A stretch of DNA of 64,000 bases from Desulfocapsa sp. (GTDB lineage: Bacteria; Desulfobacterota; Desulfobulbia; Desulfobulbales; Desulfocapsaceae). The stretch spans positions 34,813-98,812 of the forward strand of contig JAESPV010000023.1 of the NCBI GenBank assembly GCA_016765495.1. The letters are read 5' to 3'. The position numbers were made by a program, and so were the translations under genes. Below the pieces are notes generated by a model, which was not told where the DNA came from, did not search any database, and saw nothing but the letters and a program-made list of their open reading frames with translations. This document shows, one piece after another, positions 53,042-62,550 of this stretch (its first letter is position 1; every line of letters begins with the position of its first letter).

Positions 53042-54393
53042 TTGCTCTCTCCTTCTCTGGTTATTCCTTCAAATTGAGCTAAGCCCATGGCCCTTCGTAA
53101 ATCAGCTTTTGCCACTTGTATGTTGGCACTTGCCACACTTTGTCTGACCCGGGCATCGGTGAGTCGCATTTCCACATCTATCAACTCAGAAGAAAGAATC
53201 ACTCCCTCCTTGAAACGCAACCTGTTGAGACGCGCACTTTCCTCAGCCTGCTCCACCATTTTTTTGGTTACCTCCAGACGCTGCACAGCCTGACGGTGGT
53301 TAAGATCAGCCTGCTTTACCTCAAGGTCCATACCAAGCTCTACTTTTTCCCGGATGGCCTGAATTGAAGCACGTTCTGCCATGGCTTTGGCCACATCAGC
53401 ACTGGCTCGATTCCCATCAAAAAGGCGATAATTCACTTTTACGCCAGCCATCCAGGAATTACCATCACCGTCCATTACAAAGCCCTTATCATATTGATAT
53501 GAGGCAAAACCATCAACGGTGGGCAGCTTCCCACCACGGGCAGCCCGCAGATTTGCTTTTGCTGCTTCTTCTGCATGGGCAAGGCTTTGAAGTTCTGGAC
53601 GCTGAGAATAGCTTCGCTCCTGCGGAATCTGCTGCTGACAGTCCTGTGTGGAATCAATAACAACACGCCCCTTTTTCAAACCCAGCAGATTGAGAAATAT
53701 CTTTTGAGAAAGTTCAAGACGATGTTCGGCAAGAATACGATTTTCACTGGCACTGGACTCCAGAACTTCCAGATTCAGAAGATCGGCCTTCAGCAGATCA
53801 CCAGCGTTATAGCGAGCCAGCGCCACCTTCAGAGAAGCACGAATTGCATCCAATGACGCCTTTCTGGCCTCCAGCATCTCTTTTGCCTGAACCACGCCAT
53901 GAAAACTGCGAACAACCTCAAATGCCAGACGGGAGTAGACGGCCTCACGTTCCATTTGTGAACGTGCAAATCCAGCATCGGCTGCTTCAATAGCAGCCTG
54001 ATCCCTTCCGCCATTGTACAAACGGTATTCTACCCCGGCACGAAAATTCAAATTATCAGTACGACCAGGATCATTGAAATCCATGGAAGGATTGAAAACA
54101 CCATGATTGAGGATATTACCAAAGGAATACATGGGATTGTTAGTCTGCCCGTATCCAGCCGAAATATCCACCTGCGGATAGTATCCGCCCCTGGCTTGAC
54201 CTACTGCTGCATTGGCTATTTTCATACGTTGCAGTGCAACACGACTGTCCGGACTGTGGACTAGCGAAAATTCCACACTGTTCCGTGCAGTCCATACTTC
54301 AGGAACTTCGGAAATATCACTTGAAGCAGCTGATACAAGGGGACTGACAAGGAAGAGGAAACAAAAAACAGCACTACCTGATTTTTTAATCAT
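53038..54393 (-). CDS. TolC-family outer-membrane efflux protein
   Basis: 451 residues with signal peptide (FCFLFLVSPLVSAASS). The repeated alpha-hairpin pattern NSVEFSLVHSPDSRVALQRM and later LARYNAGDLLKADLLNLEVL, RLRFKEGVILSSELIDVEMR is typical of TolC. It is first in the tolC-adaptor-pump operon and overlaps the adaptor by four bases. Confidence 0.92.
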   Translation of the reverse strand: MIKKSGSAVFCFLFLVSPLVSAASSDISEVPEVWTARNSVEFSLVHSPDSRVALQRMKIANAAVGQARGGYYPQVDISAGYGQTNNPMYSFGNILNHGVFNPSMDFNDPGRTDNLNFRAGVEYRLYNGGRDQAAIEAADAGFARSQMEREAVYSRLAFEVVRSFHGVVQAKEMLEARKASLDAIRASLKVALARYNAGDLLKADLLNLEVLESSASENRILAEHRLELSQKIFLNLLGLKKGRVVIDSTQDCQQQIPQERSYSQRPELQSLAHAEEAAKANLRAARGGKLPTVDGFASYQYDKGFVMDGDGNSWMAGVKVNYRLFDGNRASADVAKAMAERASIQAIREKVELGMDLEVKQADLNHRQAVQRLEVTKKMVEQAEESARLNRLRFKEGVILSSELIDVEMRLTDARVRQSVASANIQVAKADLRRAMGLAQFEGITREGESK

Positions 54394-54490
54394 AGCATCA
54401 CTCTATTAAATTCATTTTTGAACATTCGACATCAGCTATTTAAGGAAATGATTAACCCTACCCTGTCTCGCTGTTCTTAGCAAGAGCGAA

Positions 54491-54509
54491 CAAGAGAATT
54501 TTTCTCTTG
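54491..54509. repeat. Short hairpin in the tolC upstream region
   Basis: CAAGAGAA and TTCTCTTG form an 8-base stem around TTT, about 100 bases upstream of tolC. It could be an operator or part of a terminator for the amino-acid transporter. Confidence 0.45.
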
Positions 54510-54566
54510 CAGCAAGATATAATACTGAAAAAGCGATCGAATATGATGCTATCGGATAGGAGTTAT

Positions 54567-54589
54567 CAGTATTCAGTAACTGAATACTG
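54567..54589. promoter_or_regulatory. Perfect 23-base palindrome, candidate operator
   Basis: CAGTATTCAGT and ACTGAATACTG are perfect 11-base arms around one A. It lies about 175 bases upstream of the tolC-RND operon and 22 bases after the end of the amino-acid permease gene. Size and symmetry resemble TetR-type operators. Confidence 0.55.
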
Positions 54590-54611
54590 CATAGAAATAT
54601 TGAAAACCAGT

Positions 54612-55367
54612 TTAACGAAGGTATCTTGGTTTGAAAAACAAACGTACTTTTACACCGGTTATATGCCTGTTCAAATGTTTTTGCATTAGGCCAGCCAGCC
54701 AAAAAATGAGGATTGAAATGAGGAGAAAATACAGGGCAGCCACACTGAAATGTAAAAACACATTATAATCTCGCTCAAAGAGCTCACTGGCTTTATTCAT
54801 CAAATCTTTTTGATCATTAATAACAGGTAAAGTGAAATAAACAAGAGTTGTAGCATGAAACAAAAAGACCATTTCATTGGTATAAGCAGGCCATGCCAGA
54901 CGAAGCATATTGGGCCAGGTAACAGTACGAAAAACATTCCAGCGGCTCATACCACAGGACAAAGCAGCTTCAACTTCACCCTTGGATACGGTTTTTAAAG
55001 CTCCATAAAATATTTCAGCCGCATAGGCACTGGTGTTTAAGACCAGAACGAAGGGTCCTAAGAATAGCGGATGCAGCATAATATGGTCAATCCCCCATGG
55101 CTTCCACAGGGTTTGATTAAGAGCCAACATAATAGAATAACACATGAAAAACTGAACAAACAGGGGAGAACCACGAAAAGCATAAATATACCCCCGTGAC
55201 GATAGAGATATCAGCCGGTTCTGGCTATCCTTGCCAAGTGCCAGCAAAACAGCAAATGGAAAGCCCATCGGTATTGAAGCCAACGCAAAGTAAAGATTAA
55301 ACAGAGCAGGTTTGGCAAGTATTATAATATCCTGCACAAAGGCGGTTTGCTGGAGGGTTTCAAGCAT
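54612..55367 (-). CDS. Polar amino-acid ABC transporter permease (HisM-like)
   Basis: 251 residues, about five helices. The EAA-like loop is EVEAALSCGMSRWNVFRTVT. The start overlaps the previous gene by one base (TAATG). With the HisQ-like permease, binding protein and ATPase it makes a complete importer for polar, probably basic, amino acids. Confidence 0.9.
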   Translation of the reverse strand: MLETLQQTAFVQDIIILAKPALFNLYFALASIPMGFPFAVLLALGKDSQNRLISLSSRGYIYAFRGSPLFVQFFMCYSIMLALNQTLWKPWGIDHIMLHPLFLGPFVLVLNTSAYAAEIFYGALKTVSKGEVEAALSCGMSRWNVFRTVTWPNMLRLAWPAYTNEMVFLFHATTLVYFTLPVINDQKDLMNKASELFERDYNVFLHFSVAALYFLLISILIFWLAGLMQKHLNRHITGVKVRLFFKPRYLR

Positions 55368-56212
55368 TAGTCAGTTCCCACCAGGGTAAGGCCGCGACTG
55401 GCACGACGTTGAAGGAGTGCAAAAAATCGCTCCGAGAGCATGGTCATCAAGATAAAAAACAGAAACAATACAAAATAGTATTTCCAACGCCAGTCCGGAT
55501 GAACCAATCCCACTCTGGGAAAATAATTGGCAGAGCCAAGCCTGCCTGCCCACTGCACAATATCGGCAATTTGTAGTAGTGATAAAAGTGACGTTGCTTT
55601 AAGAAGCAGCATCCATACATTTGATAATCCCGGCAAAGCATATACCCACATCTGTCGTACTCTAAAGCGCCAAAATACCTGTCTGGGTGTAAATCCGTAT
55701 GCAGAAGCAGCTTCAAGCTGCCCCTTGGGAACGGCCTGCATGGATCCATGAATAACGTTGGCTGCAAAAGCCCCATAGACAATCCCCAGCGAGACGCAGG
55801 CCATGGCGAGATAATCACCAGTGCTTAAAATCCATTGTGCAGCATCGCAGGGAGGCCATCCTGTTGCAGCTGTCAGACTTTCCGCATCACACTTAAAACG
55901 TGACAGGAAGTATTCTATGGTTTTCTCAAATGCAAGAGGAAAAAATAAAATGAAAAGAACGTCAGGCACACCGCGCACAATCGTGGTGTAAAAATCACCA
56001 ATCCACTTAAAAGGCAAAAAAGATGATTGTTTTAAAGCTGCTCCTGCAAGACCAAACAACACGGTACACACAGCCCCGCCCACGGCGGCAATCAGTGTGT
56101 AGCGAACACTGGCATACCATGCCAGATGCTTCCCATTGGTGATATAGGCAAGTGATGCTCCAGCATCTTCGCCGAGCCATTGGGTCACCTGAGTAATTAC
56201 AGATTCAAGCAT
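55367..56212 (-). CDS. Polar amino-acid ABC transporter permease (HisQ-like)
   Basis: 281 residues. The family loop is GQLEAASAYGFTPRQVFWRF, and IVRGVPDVLFILFFPLAFEK is the typical early helix. An extra segment (FLSRFKCDAESLTAATGWPP) is inserted in the first periplasmic loop, unlike short HisQ proteins. It is coupled to the HisM-like gene. Confidence 0.9.
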   Translation of the reverse strand: MLESVITQVTQWLGEDAGASLAYITNGKHLAWYASVRYTLIAAVGGAVCTVLFGLAGAALKQSSFLPFKWIGDFYTTIVRGVPDVLFILFFPLAFEKTIEYFLSRFKCDAESLTAATGWPPCDAAQWILSTGDYLAMACVSLGIVYGAFAANVIHGSMQAVPKGQLEAASAYGFTPRQVFWRFRVRQMWVYALPGLSNVWMLLLKATSLLSLLQIADIVQWAGRLGSANYFPRVGLVHPDWRWKYYFVLFLFFILMTMLSERFFALLQRRASRGLTLVGTD

Positions 56213-56300
56213 TATTTATAACAAATTGATCTATCGGGAAAACCTGAGAAATAAACATAAATATCCGGTCAGACTCCTGACAGATTATCAAAACATTTCC

Positions 56301-56427
56301 GGTAACTGCTCACGGGGTAAGCGACTTACATTCGCAAAGCTCTGATTTTGTAACTGCTTCAGGGTGCCGCAGCTTTTCGCAATCCAGCGTGACTGCAGAA
56401 AGATTCGGTGCCCTGTGAGCAGTTACC
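56301..56427. repeat. Inverted-repeat element between binding-protein and permease genes
   Basis: GGTAACTGCTCACGGGG (56301-56317) and CCCTGTGAGCAGTTACC (56411-56427) are 17-base arms with one wobble, enclosing about 93 bases. Smaller inner repeats with GCAAAGCT and AGCTTTTCGC are seen. It has the look of a MITE or REP-like element, or a large mRNA hairpin separating the strongly expressed binding protein from the permeases. Confidence 0.65.
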
Positions 56428-56482
56428 ATTTTCGAATATTTACAAATAATAATCCCGCACAGAGGCGGTCTTTTGCGGATCT

Positions 56483-57235
56483 TTAATTTGCATAAAAAGG
56501 ACCATTATTAAAATACTTTTTAATCAACTTATCCACAGTACCATCACGTTTAAGTGCAGCAAGAGCAGCGTTAAGTTTTTGGGTAAGCTCAACATCTTTC
56601 TGACGCACTCCAATGGCAATTCCCCCACCAATTCGTACACCTTCACCGATAAATACGAAAGCGCCCTTTGACCCCTCAACAACAGGTACAAGTGGGTCGC
56701 CATCGGCAAGAAGGATATCCAGATTACCAGCCATCAAATCAGCCACAGCTTGATCAAAACTGTCAAAAGATAAAATCGTATTATTTTCTCCATAATGCTT
56801 TTTAGCATAACCCGCCTGAACCGTTGCTCCCTGGACACCGATTCGTTTTCCTTTTAATGCAGACAAATCGATCTTATGACCAGCTGCAGCAGCATACAAG
56901 GAAGGTGCCACAGGATAATATTCATCACTGAAATTTATGGTTTTCTTACGTTCATCCGTAGTTGACATACCCGCCATAATCGCATCGTAATTTCCTGCGA
57001 TCAGATTTGGGATGATCGAATCCCATTCATTTACAACCCACTCACAAGTCAAACCCGCCTTTTTACATATGGCATTGCCAAGATCAATCTCATACCCTGC
57101 TATCTTGCCACTGTCGTCAAGATAATTGTATGGCGCATATGCGCCTTCGGTACCAAGTCTGATAGTGTCCGATGCCATCACAGGCGCTGCCAGCATTGAT
57201 ATAGCCAGAACTGTAGATAATACTAATCTTTTCAT
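56483..57235 (-). CDS. Polar amino-acid ABC transporter binding protein
   Basis: 250 residues from ATG 57235 (AAGGAG upstream). The signal peptide ends APVMA before SDTIRLGTEGAYAPYNYLDD, and GYEIDLGNAICKKAGLTCEW plus DAIMAGMSTTDERKKTINFS are classic for HisJ/ArtJ/LAO-type proteins. It binds a polar amino acid in the periplasm; basic amino acids are most likely. Confidence 0.92.
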   Translation of the reverse strand: MKRLVLSTVLAISMLAAPVMASDTIRLGTEGAYAPYNYLDDSGKIAGYEIDLGNAICKKAGLTCEWVVNEWDSIIPNLIAGNYDAIMAGMSTTDERKKTINFSDEYYPVAPSLYAAAAGHKIDLSALKGKRIGVQGATVQAGYAKKHYGENNTILSFDSFDQAVADLMAGNLDILLADGDPLVPVVEGSKGAFVFIGEGVRIGGGIAIGVRQKDVELTQKLNAALAALKRDGTVDKLIKKYFNNGPFYAN

Positions 57236-57291
57236 AACGTTCTCCTTGTGCCTCAAATGATAAAATAAAATACCTGCGACAAGCGATGGGG

Positions 57292-58065
57292 CTACGCCAT
57301 TGCGCTGGATAAAAATTCTTGTAACCTTGATGATTTTGGCGAAGAAAACAGTTCAGCGGGATTCCCTTCTTCTTCAATTTTTCCCTTATGTAAAAATAGG
57401 GCTTTGTTGGATACATCCCGTGCAAAACTCATCTCATGGGTAACCACAATCATAGTTGTTCCCTCTTCTGCCAAGCGTCGAATAACCGCAAGCACCTCTC
57501 CCACAAGCTCTGGGTCCAGAGCCGAAGTCGGTTCGTCAAATAAAATGGCTTCCGGCCGCATTGCCAGTGCTCTGGCAATTGCAGCACGCTGCTGTTGCCC
57601 ACCTGACATAAACCCCGGATAGCTATCCGCCTTATCTGCAATCCCGACTTTCTCTAAAAAAGCCATGCCCAGATCATTGGCTTCAGGGCGTGACAACTTC
57701 TGAACGCGAATCGGTGCTTCAGTGACATTTTGGAGAATGGTCAAATGAGACCAGAGGTTAAACTGCTGGAACACCATGGAAATCCTGGATCGAAGGTTCT
57801 GTACCTGAGCGGCATCAGCAGCACTACGTATATTATTTTTATCTGTTTGAAATTGGATCGGGTCGCCATCAAGGATAATTTCTCCCTGATCCGGCATTTC
57901 AAGCAGGTTTATGCACCTTAAGAGAGTTGATTTCCCGGATCCAGATGAACCAATCAGCGAAATAACATCCCCGGAATGGGCTTCAAGGGAAATACCATGC
58001 AGAACTTCAAGGTCACCAAAGCGTTTATGGATATTCTCCATTTTAAGGATGGGGGTATTAGACAT
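57292..58065 (-). CDS. Polar amino-acid ABC transporter ATP-binding protein (HisP-like)
   Basis: 257 residues from ATG 58065. Walker A GSSGSGKST, the family marker LRCINLLEMPDQG, VFQQFNLWSHLTILQNV, signature MSGGQQQRAAIARAL and Walker B AILFDEPTSALDP. First gene of the four-gene importer. The ribosome-binding site is weak; an internal ATG at 58041 has better context. Confidence 0.92.
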   Translation of the reverse strand: MSNTPILKMENIHKRFGDLEVLHGISLEAHSGDVISLIGSSGSGKSTLLRCINLLEMPDQGEIILDGDPIQFQTDKNNIRSAADAAQVQNLRSRISMVFQQFNLWSHLTILQNVTEAPIRVQKLSRPEANDLGMAFLEKVGIADKADSYPGFMSGGQQQRAAIARALAMRPEAILFDEPTSALDPELVGEVLAVIRRLAEEGTTMIVVTHEMSFARDVSNKALFLHKGKIEEEGNPAELFSSPKSSRLQEFLSSAMA

Positions 58066-58113
58066 GAACAATAAGACTAATTTATAATTATTTTGTACGA
58101 TCCTGTCAGCCAC

Positions 58114-58326
58114 AGCTTTCTGTCATGCCTACACTACGAAACACCATAACACCATAACACGGGCAGAATCAATACGTTTTAAACCAGCCGCCTCCACAGA
58201 AAACATTTATAGCCAGCCAATTCCGGACACATGCTGATCACACTGCTAACAAGTGGAAATCGATACCACGAACACCAGGGCGAGGCAAGAGATATTCGTG
58301 CAGGTTGTGAGTGAGATGAAAAATTC
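58114..58326. other. Intergenic region before pal
   Basis: About 210 bases without a gene. ACACCATA is repeated in tandem near 58140-58160. Nothing else is recognised. Confidence 0.5.
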
Positions 58327-58354
58327 TTGACGTCTCTTCTTTTGCGACTAGAAT
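58327..58354 (+). promoter_or_regulatory. pal promoter
   Basis: TTGACG (58327-58332), 16-base spacer, TAGAAT (58349-58354), about 70 bases before the start. Confidence 0.65.
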
Positions 58355-58424
58355 GTAACTCAATGGAGACACGAACTATTTTTCAAAATTTACTATTCTG
58401 CGTTTTCCCAAAATGAGGTCTTTT

Positions 58425-59051
58425 ATGAATCCAATGGTCAAATCAGCATTTATCACCACCATCCTTCTTTCTTCCCTTGTATTACTAAGCACTGGTTGCA
58501 GCAAAAAATCAGTCATTCCACCAGAAGGAACAGAGCTTGGGGGAGCTGAGCTATCCGGTGGAACCAATATTAACTATCCTGCTGCTGATGGTTATTCGGA
58601 AACCGGGCTCGCTGCAGAAGAATCAATGGATTTCACCGGTGCGGAAAGGAGCAGTCTTTCTATTAACAGTGATGCTGATCAACAGTCAGAGGAGTATCGC
58701 CGCTCCCATGGCCGTTCTTCAATGGCTTTCAGCCCCATCTATTTTGATTTTGATCAGGCCGGGATCAACTCCGAAATGGCTCCTGTTCTCTCTGCCAATG
58801 CAACCTATATGAAAGAAAACCCCAACGCAGTGATTATCATTGAAGGAAATTGTGATGAACGGGGCACCAACGAATATAACCTGGCATTGGGCGAACGCCG
58901 TGCCATTAACACTAAAGAGTATCTGGTAAATCTAGGGGTTAACCCTGCCCGGATTCGCACCGTGAGCTATGGAGAAGAACGCCCCCTTTTTACCGGCCGG
59001 AATGAACTTGACTGGTCACAAAACAGACGGGCTGATTTTATTTCAGAATAA
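58425..59051 (+). CDS. pal: Peptidoglycan-associated lipoprotein (OmpA-like)
   Basis: 208 residues from ATG 58425 (GAGG upstream). The lipobox (LLSTGC) makes it a lipoprotein. After a low-complexity linker the OmpA C-terminal domain follows: IYFDFDQAGINSEMAPVLSA, IIIEGNCDERGTNEYNLALG, ERRAINTKEYLVNLGVNP. The D/R pair binding diaminopimelate is in place. Pal ties the outer membrane to peptidoglycan. Usual tol genes are not beside it. A strong terminator follows. Confidence 0.92.
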   Translation: MNPMVKSAFITTILLSSLVLLSTGCSKKSVIPPEGTELGGAELSGGTNINYPAADGYSETGLAAEESMDFTGAERSSLSINSDADQQSEEYRRSHGRSSMAFSPIYFDFDQAGINSEMAPVLSANATYMKENPNAVIIIEGNCDERGTNEYNLALGERRAINTKEYLVNLGVNPARIRTVSYGEERPLFTGRNELDWSQNRRADFISE

Positions 59052-59057
59052 TTGTAT

Positions 59058-59099
59058 AAAAAAGGGGTTTGGAAGATAGCACTTCCAAACCCCTTTTTT
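59058..59099. terminator. Bidirectional terminator between pal and cmk
   Basis: AAAAAAGGGGTTTGGAAG pairs with CTTCCAAACCCCTTTTTT around six bases. A-run and T-run flank both sides, so it can serve pal and the convergent cmk. Confidence 0.92.
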
Positions 59100-59120
59100 T
59101 ATGTTTAAGATTTTCCTGCC

Positions 59121-59807
59121 TTATTGAATTCGTGAGAGCAGTGCCTCTGTAACTTCATCAATGCTCAACAAACCTGTATCAATAACGACAGCATCCACGG
59201 CCTTACACAGGGGTGCTATTGACCGGCTCTGATCATCATGATCACGCTTGACTATCATTGTCAACAATTCATCCTCATTCACTAGCTTCCCCTGTGAACG
59301 AAGCTGCTCTGCTCGCCTCTGCATACGTATCCTGGGAGCCGCATCCAGATAAAACTTCCAGGCAGCGCCGGGAAAAACAACAGTTCCCGTATCTCGTCCT
59401 TCAGCAACTATCTGTCCTGCCATGCCTATTTCCTGCTGCATCAAGGTAAGTTTTTCACGAACCGCAGGAAGAGCTGATACTGTCGATGCAATCATGGACA
59501 TTTCAGGGCTGCGTATTTCCTGACTTACATCACGGCCATCAAGCAACACTCCCACATCATCATTACCTGCCCTTGCCGGAAGAAGTTTCAGGGAAATAGC
59601 ATCCAGGCAGTCACGAACAGCACCGGCATCAGCCAGATCAACTCCTGCTTCTTTCAGTTTTAAGCCAACTGCCCGATACATGGCACCAGTATCAAGATAG
59701 GTAAAAGAGAGGCTGGTTGATACTCTTCGACTGATTGTAGATTTCCCCACACCCGCTGGACCATCAATGGTGACAATTCTTTCTCTGCATGTATCAGACA
59801 TATCCAA
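59121..59807 (-). CDS. cmk: Cytidylate kinase
   Basis: 228 residues. P-loop IDGPAGVGKSTISRRV, DTGAMYRAVGLKL, VAEGRDTGTVVFPGA and the lid RMQRRAEQLRSQG. It phosphorylates CMP and dCMP. The start overlaps hisC by 14 bases, with AGGAAC upstream. Confidence 0.95.
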   Translation of the reverse strand: MDMSDTCRERIVTIDGPAGVGKSTISRRVSTSLSFTYLDTGAMYRAVGLKLKEAGVDLADAGAVRDCLDAISLKLLPARAGNDDVGVLLDGRDVSQEIRSPEMSMIASTVSALPAVREKLTLMQQEIGMAGQIVAEGRDTGTVVFPGAAWKFYLDAAPRIRMQRRAEQLRSQGKLVNEDELLTMIVKRDHDDQSRSIAPLCKAVDAVVIDTGLLSIDEVTEALLSRIQ

Positions 59808-60906
59808 GTTCCTGGAGACAATCGTTTAAGGTGTGAACAAAACGATCATTTTCTTCGGTTGTACCAACTGTTACCCGGATCACGTTGGTATACCCATAAG
59901 CCTTCATTGATCGAATAATAACTCCTTTATGAAGCATTGCCTCATGGAGAGCAGTGGCGTCCCCTTTCACATCAATAAGAAAAAAATTTGTCTGCGATGG
60001 GTAACTGGCACACCCTATTTTTTCGACCTCTTTTTGCAGCCAGGCTTTCCCCTCTCTGACTCCCCTGAGTGTTTTTTCGTGAAATTCAGTATCCTTTATT
60101 GCAGCGATGGCTGCCACCTGGGCCAGTTGATTCACATTAAAGGGCTGCCTTACTCTGTGTAAATGTCCTGCGACCTCAGCACTCATCAATCCGTAGCCCA
60201 CACGGATTCCTGCAAGACCATAGGCTTTGGAAAATGTACGAAGAGCCACAACCCCGCAACGGTCTTTTGAATTTTTAACAAGTGAGTATACATCTACCTG
60301 TTTATCGTAATCCATAAAATCCACATAGGCTTGATCGAGCACCACGATGACAGACTCGGGCACATCGCTGAGAAAAGAATACAGTTTAGCCGGTTCAATG
60401 GCCGTAGCCGTTGGGTTATTGGGATTATCAAGAAAAATAAGGCGGGTGCGATCAGTGACAGTGGCAAGAATTCCATCGAGATCATGGTGCATCCCCTTTA
60501 AAGGGAGAACTCTATTCACCCCGCCCCTCACCTGAACCACCTTCTGGTACATGAGAAAAGAAGGATGGCTTGTTATCACTTCATCCCCGGATTCTACGTA
60601 GGCTTTAACAAGAAACTCAATAATCTCATCTGAACCATTCCCAACAATAACCTCATCCGGCGAGAATCCATCTTTTTCAGCAATGGCCTGTACCAGGTAA
60701 TAATTTGAACCATCTGGATAACGATGCAGGTTGTTCAGTGACTGACGAATAGCCTCAATGGCTTTTGGCGAGGATCCCCAGGCATTTTCATTGGAAGCAA
60801 GTTTAATGGAATTCTTCACCCCATATTCCCTTTCCAACTCTTCAATTGGCTTTCCAGGGGGATAGGGAACGATGGATTTGATGTTGTCTGGAACCCGTGC
60901 TTTCAA
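59794..60906 (-). CDS. hisC: Histidinol-phosphate aminotransferase
   Basis: About 370 residues, PLP fold type I: IKLASNENAWGSSPKAIEAI, NLHRYPDGSNYYLVQAIAEK, IFLDNPNNPTATAIE, and the PLP Lys in TFSKAYGLAGIRVGYG. It makes histidinol phosphate in histidine synthesis. A TTG at 60906 with GGAG eight bases upstream fits better than the TTG at 60936. It is coupled to cmk. Confidence 0.92.
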   Translation of the reverse strand: MKARVPDNIKSIVPYPPGKPIEELEREYGVKNSIKLASNENAWGSSPKAIEAIRQSLNNLHRYPDGSNYYLVQAIAEKDGFSPDEVIVGNGSDEIIEFLVKAYVESGDEVITSHPSFLMYQKVVQVRGGVNRVLPLKGMHHDLDGILATVTDRTRLIFLDNPNNPTATAIEPAKLYSFLSDVPESVIVVLDQAYVDFMDYDKQVDVYSLVKNSKDRCGVVALRTFSKAYGLAGIRVGYGLMSAEVAGHLHRVRQPFNVNQLAQVAAIAAIKDTEFHEKTLRGVREGKAWLQKEVEKIGCASYPSQTNFFLIDVKGDATALHEAMLHKGVIIRSMKAYGYTNVIRVTVGTTEENDRFVHTLNDCLQELGYV

Positions 60907-61018
60907 AGTGATAGCCTCCGTTGAATAAAAAAACAAGAACTCATTCTGTAAGGTACTAACACCGGTATAAGTACCTTCACCAATTTTTTTTCAAAAAACA
61001 CAAAAAGATTATAAGGTA

Positions 61019-62476
61019 TTAGATATCCGGACATTTATTAGCTAATCCTGTTCCCATCTCTAAGTTAAATGCTGCTTTTAAAAGAGTATCCTCACGAAAA
61101 TGAGGCCCCTGTAACTGGATACCTATTGGGAGTCCAGCGCTACTGAAACCTCCAGGAACTGATATTCCGGGGATTCCCGCAAGGTTTGCTGAAATTGTCA
61201 AAATATCAGAAAGGTACAATGCGAGCGGGTCACCTGCGTGAGCCCCGTATTTCCAGGCAGGAGTGGGCGTAACCGGTGAGATAAGCAAATCACAGGACTC
61301 ATAGGCCTTTCGAAAATCATTGAGAATAAGGGTTCGAACCTGGGATGCCTTTTTATAATAGGCATCATAATAGCCGGAAGAAAGAGCGTAGGTTCCAATA
61401 AGGATGCGACGCTTCACTTCATCCCCAAACCCCTTGGAACGGGACTCCCGATACATATCAGCAAGTGATTCTGCATCCTGATCACGATATCCATAAACAA
61501 CACCATCATAACGGGCAAGGTTGGAACTGGCCTCCGCAGAGGCAATCAAATAATAGACGGCAACACAATAATCGGTGTGAGGTAATGAGACTTCAACGGT
61601 TTCAGCTCCGGCATCGCGCAGAATCCGAATTCCATTTTCTACGACTTCAGCCACTTCTCCGTCCAGCCCTTCCCCAAAATATTCTTTGGGGATACCTATT
61701 TTCATCCCCGCAAGTCCCTTGGTGAGGGATGTGGTAAAATCAGGAAGAGTCTGTTTAACTGAGGTGGAATCCCGTTTATCATAGCCTGCAATACCATTCA
61801 TCATCATTGCAGAATCTGTTACGTCACGGGTCAAGGGACCAACCTGATCCAGTGAAGAGGCAAAGGCCACCAGACCGTAACGGGAAACCCGGCCATAGGT
61901 GGGTTTCATACCAACCACCCCACACAGGGATGCGGGTTGTCTGATGGAGCCACCAGTATCTGAACCAAGTGAACCAAGACATTCCATGGCCGCAACAGAT
62001 GAGGCGGACCCTCCCGATGAACCACCTGCGACATAACCGTTTTTCCAGGGATTTCCCGGGATAGTAAAGGCACAGTTTTCAGAAGTGGATCCCATGGCAA
62101 ATTCATCCATGGCAACTTTACCAACAATGACTGCACCCTGATTTTTCAATTTTTCCACCACTGTCGCATCATATGGGGGAACAAAATTTTCAAGAATCTT
62201 TGAGCCACAGGTCGTTCTCACCCCCTTTGTACAAAGAAGATCTTTCATGGAAAAGGGAATTCCGCACAGGGGATCTGTTGTTCCTGCACCAATTAGTTTA
62301 TCTGCAGCATCAGCCTGTTTTAATGCCTCTTCTTCTGTGACGGAGATGAAAGAGCAAATATCTTCGTCTACACTTTTAATACGATCCAGACAACTTATGG
62401 TCAGTTCCCGGGATGAAATGTTCCCATTATCAAGTTCAATTCTTGCTTGACCAATGGTTAATTCAAATGGATTCAT
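61019..62476 (-). CDS. gatA: Asp/Glu-tRNA amidotransferase subunit A
   Basis: 485 residues of the amidase family. The catalytic Lys is in GIPFSMKDLLCTKG, and the Ser-cisSer-Ser region in VAGGSSGGSASSVAAMECLG with GSDTGGSIRQPASLCG. It releases ammonia from glutamine to amidate misacylated Glu-tRNA(Gln) or Asp-tRNA(Asn). GAGG precedes the ATG. gatC lies 74 bases upstream; gatB is not in the window. Confidence 0.95.
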   Translation of the reverse strand: MNPFELTIGQARIELDNGNISSRELTISCLDRIKSVDEDICSFISVTEEEALKQADAADKLIGAGTTDPLCGIPFSMKDLLCTKGVRTTCGSKILENFVPPYDATVVEKLKNQGAVIVGKVAMDEFAMGSTSENCAFTIPGNPWKNGYVAGGSSGGSASSVAAMECLGSLGSDTGGSIRQPASLCGVVGMKPTYGRVSRYGLVAFASSLDQVGPLTRDVTDSAMMMNGIAGYDKRDSTSVKQTLPDFTTSLTKGLAGMKIGIPKEYFGEGLDGEVAEVVENGIRILRDAGAETVEVSLPHTDYCVAVYYLIASAEASSNLARYDGVVYGYRDQDAESLADMYRESRSKGFGDEVKRRILIGTYALSSGYYDAYYKKASQVRTLILNDFRKAYESCDLLISPVTPTPAWKYGAHAGDPLALYLSDILTISANLAGIPGISVPGGFSSAGLPIGIQLQGPHFREDTLLKAAFNLEMGTGLANKCPDI

Positions 62477-62490
62477 TGCAATGCGGCCTC

Positions 62491-62517
62491 AAAATAAAAA
62501 AAGAACCATAACGGTTC
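62491..62517 (-). terminator. Weak terminator-like hairpin between gatC and gatA
   Basis: On the minus strand GAACC pairs with GGTTC around GTTAT, followed by a run of seven T. The stem is only five pairs, so it may act as a partial attenuator within the operon. Confidence 0.5.
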
Positions 62518-62550
62518 AAAAGAGTGTTTCTTTTAAAAGAGTGAAAAATT

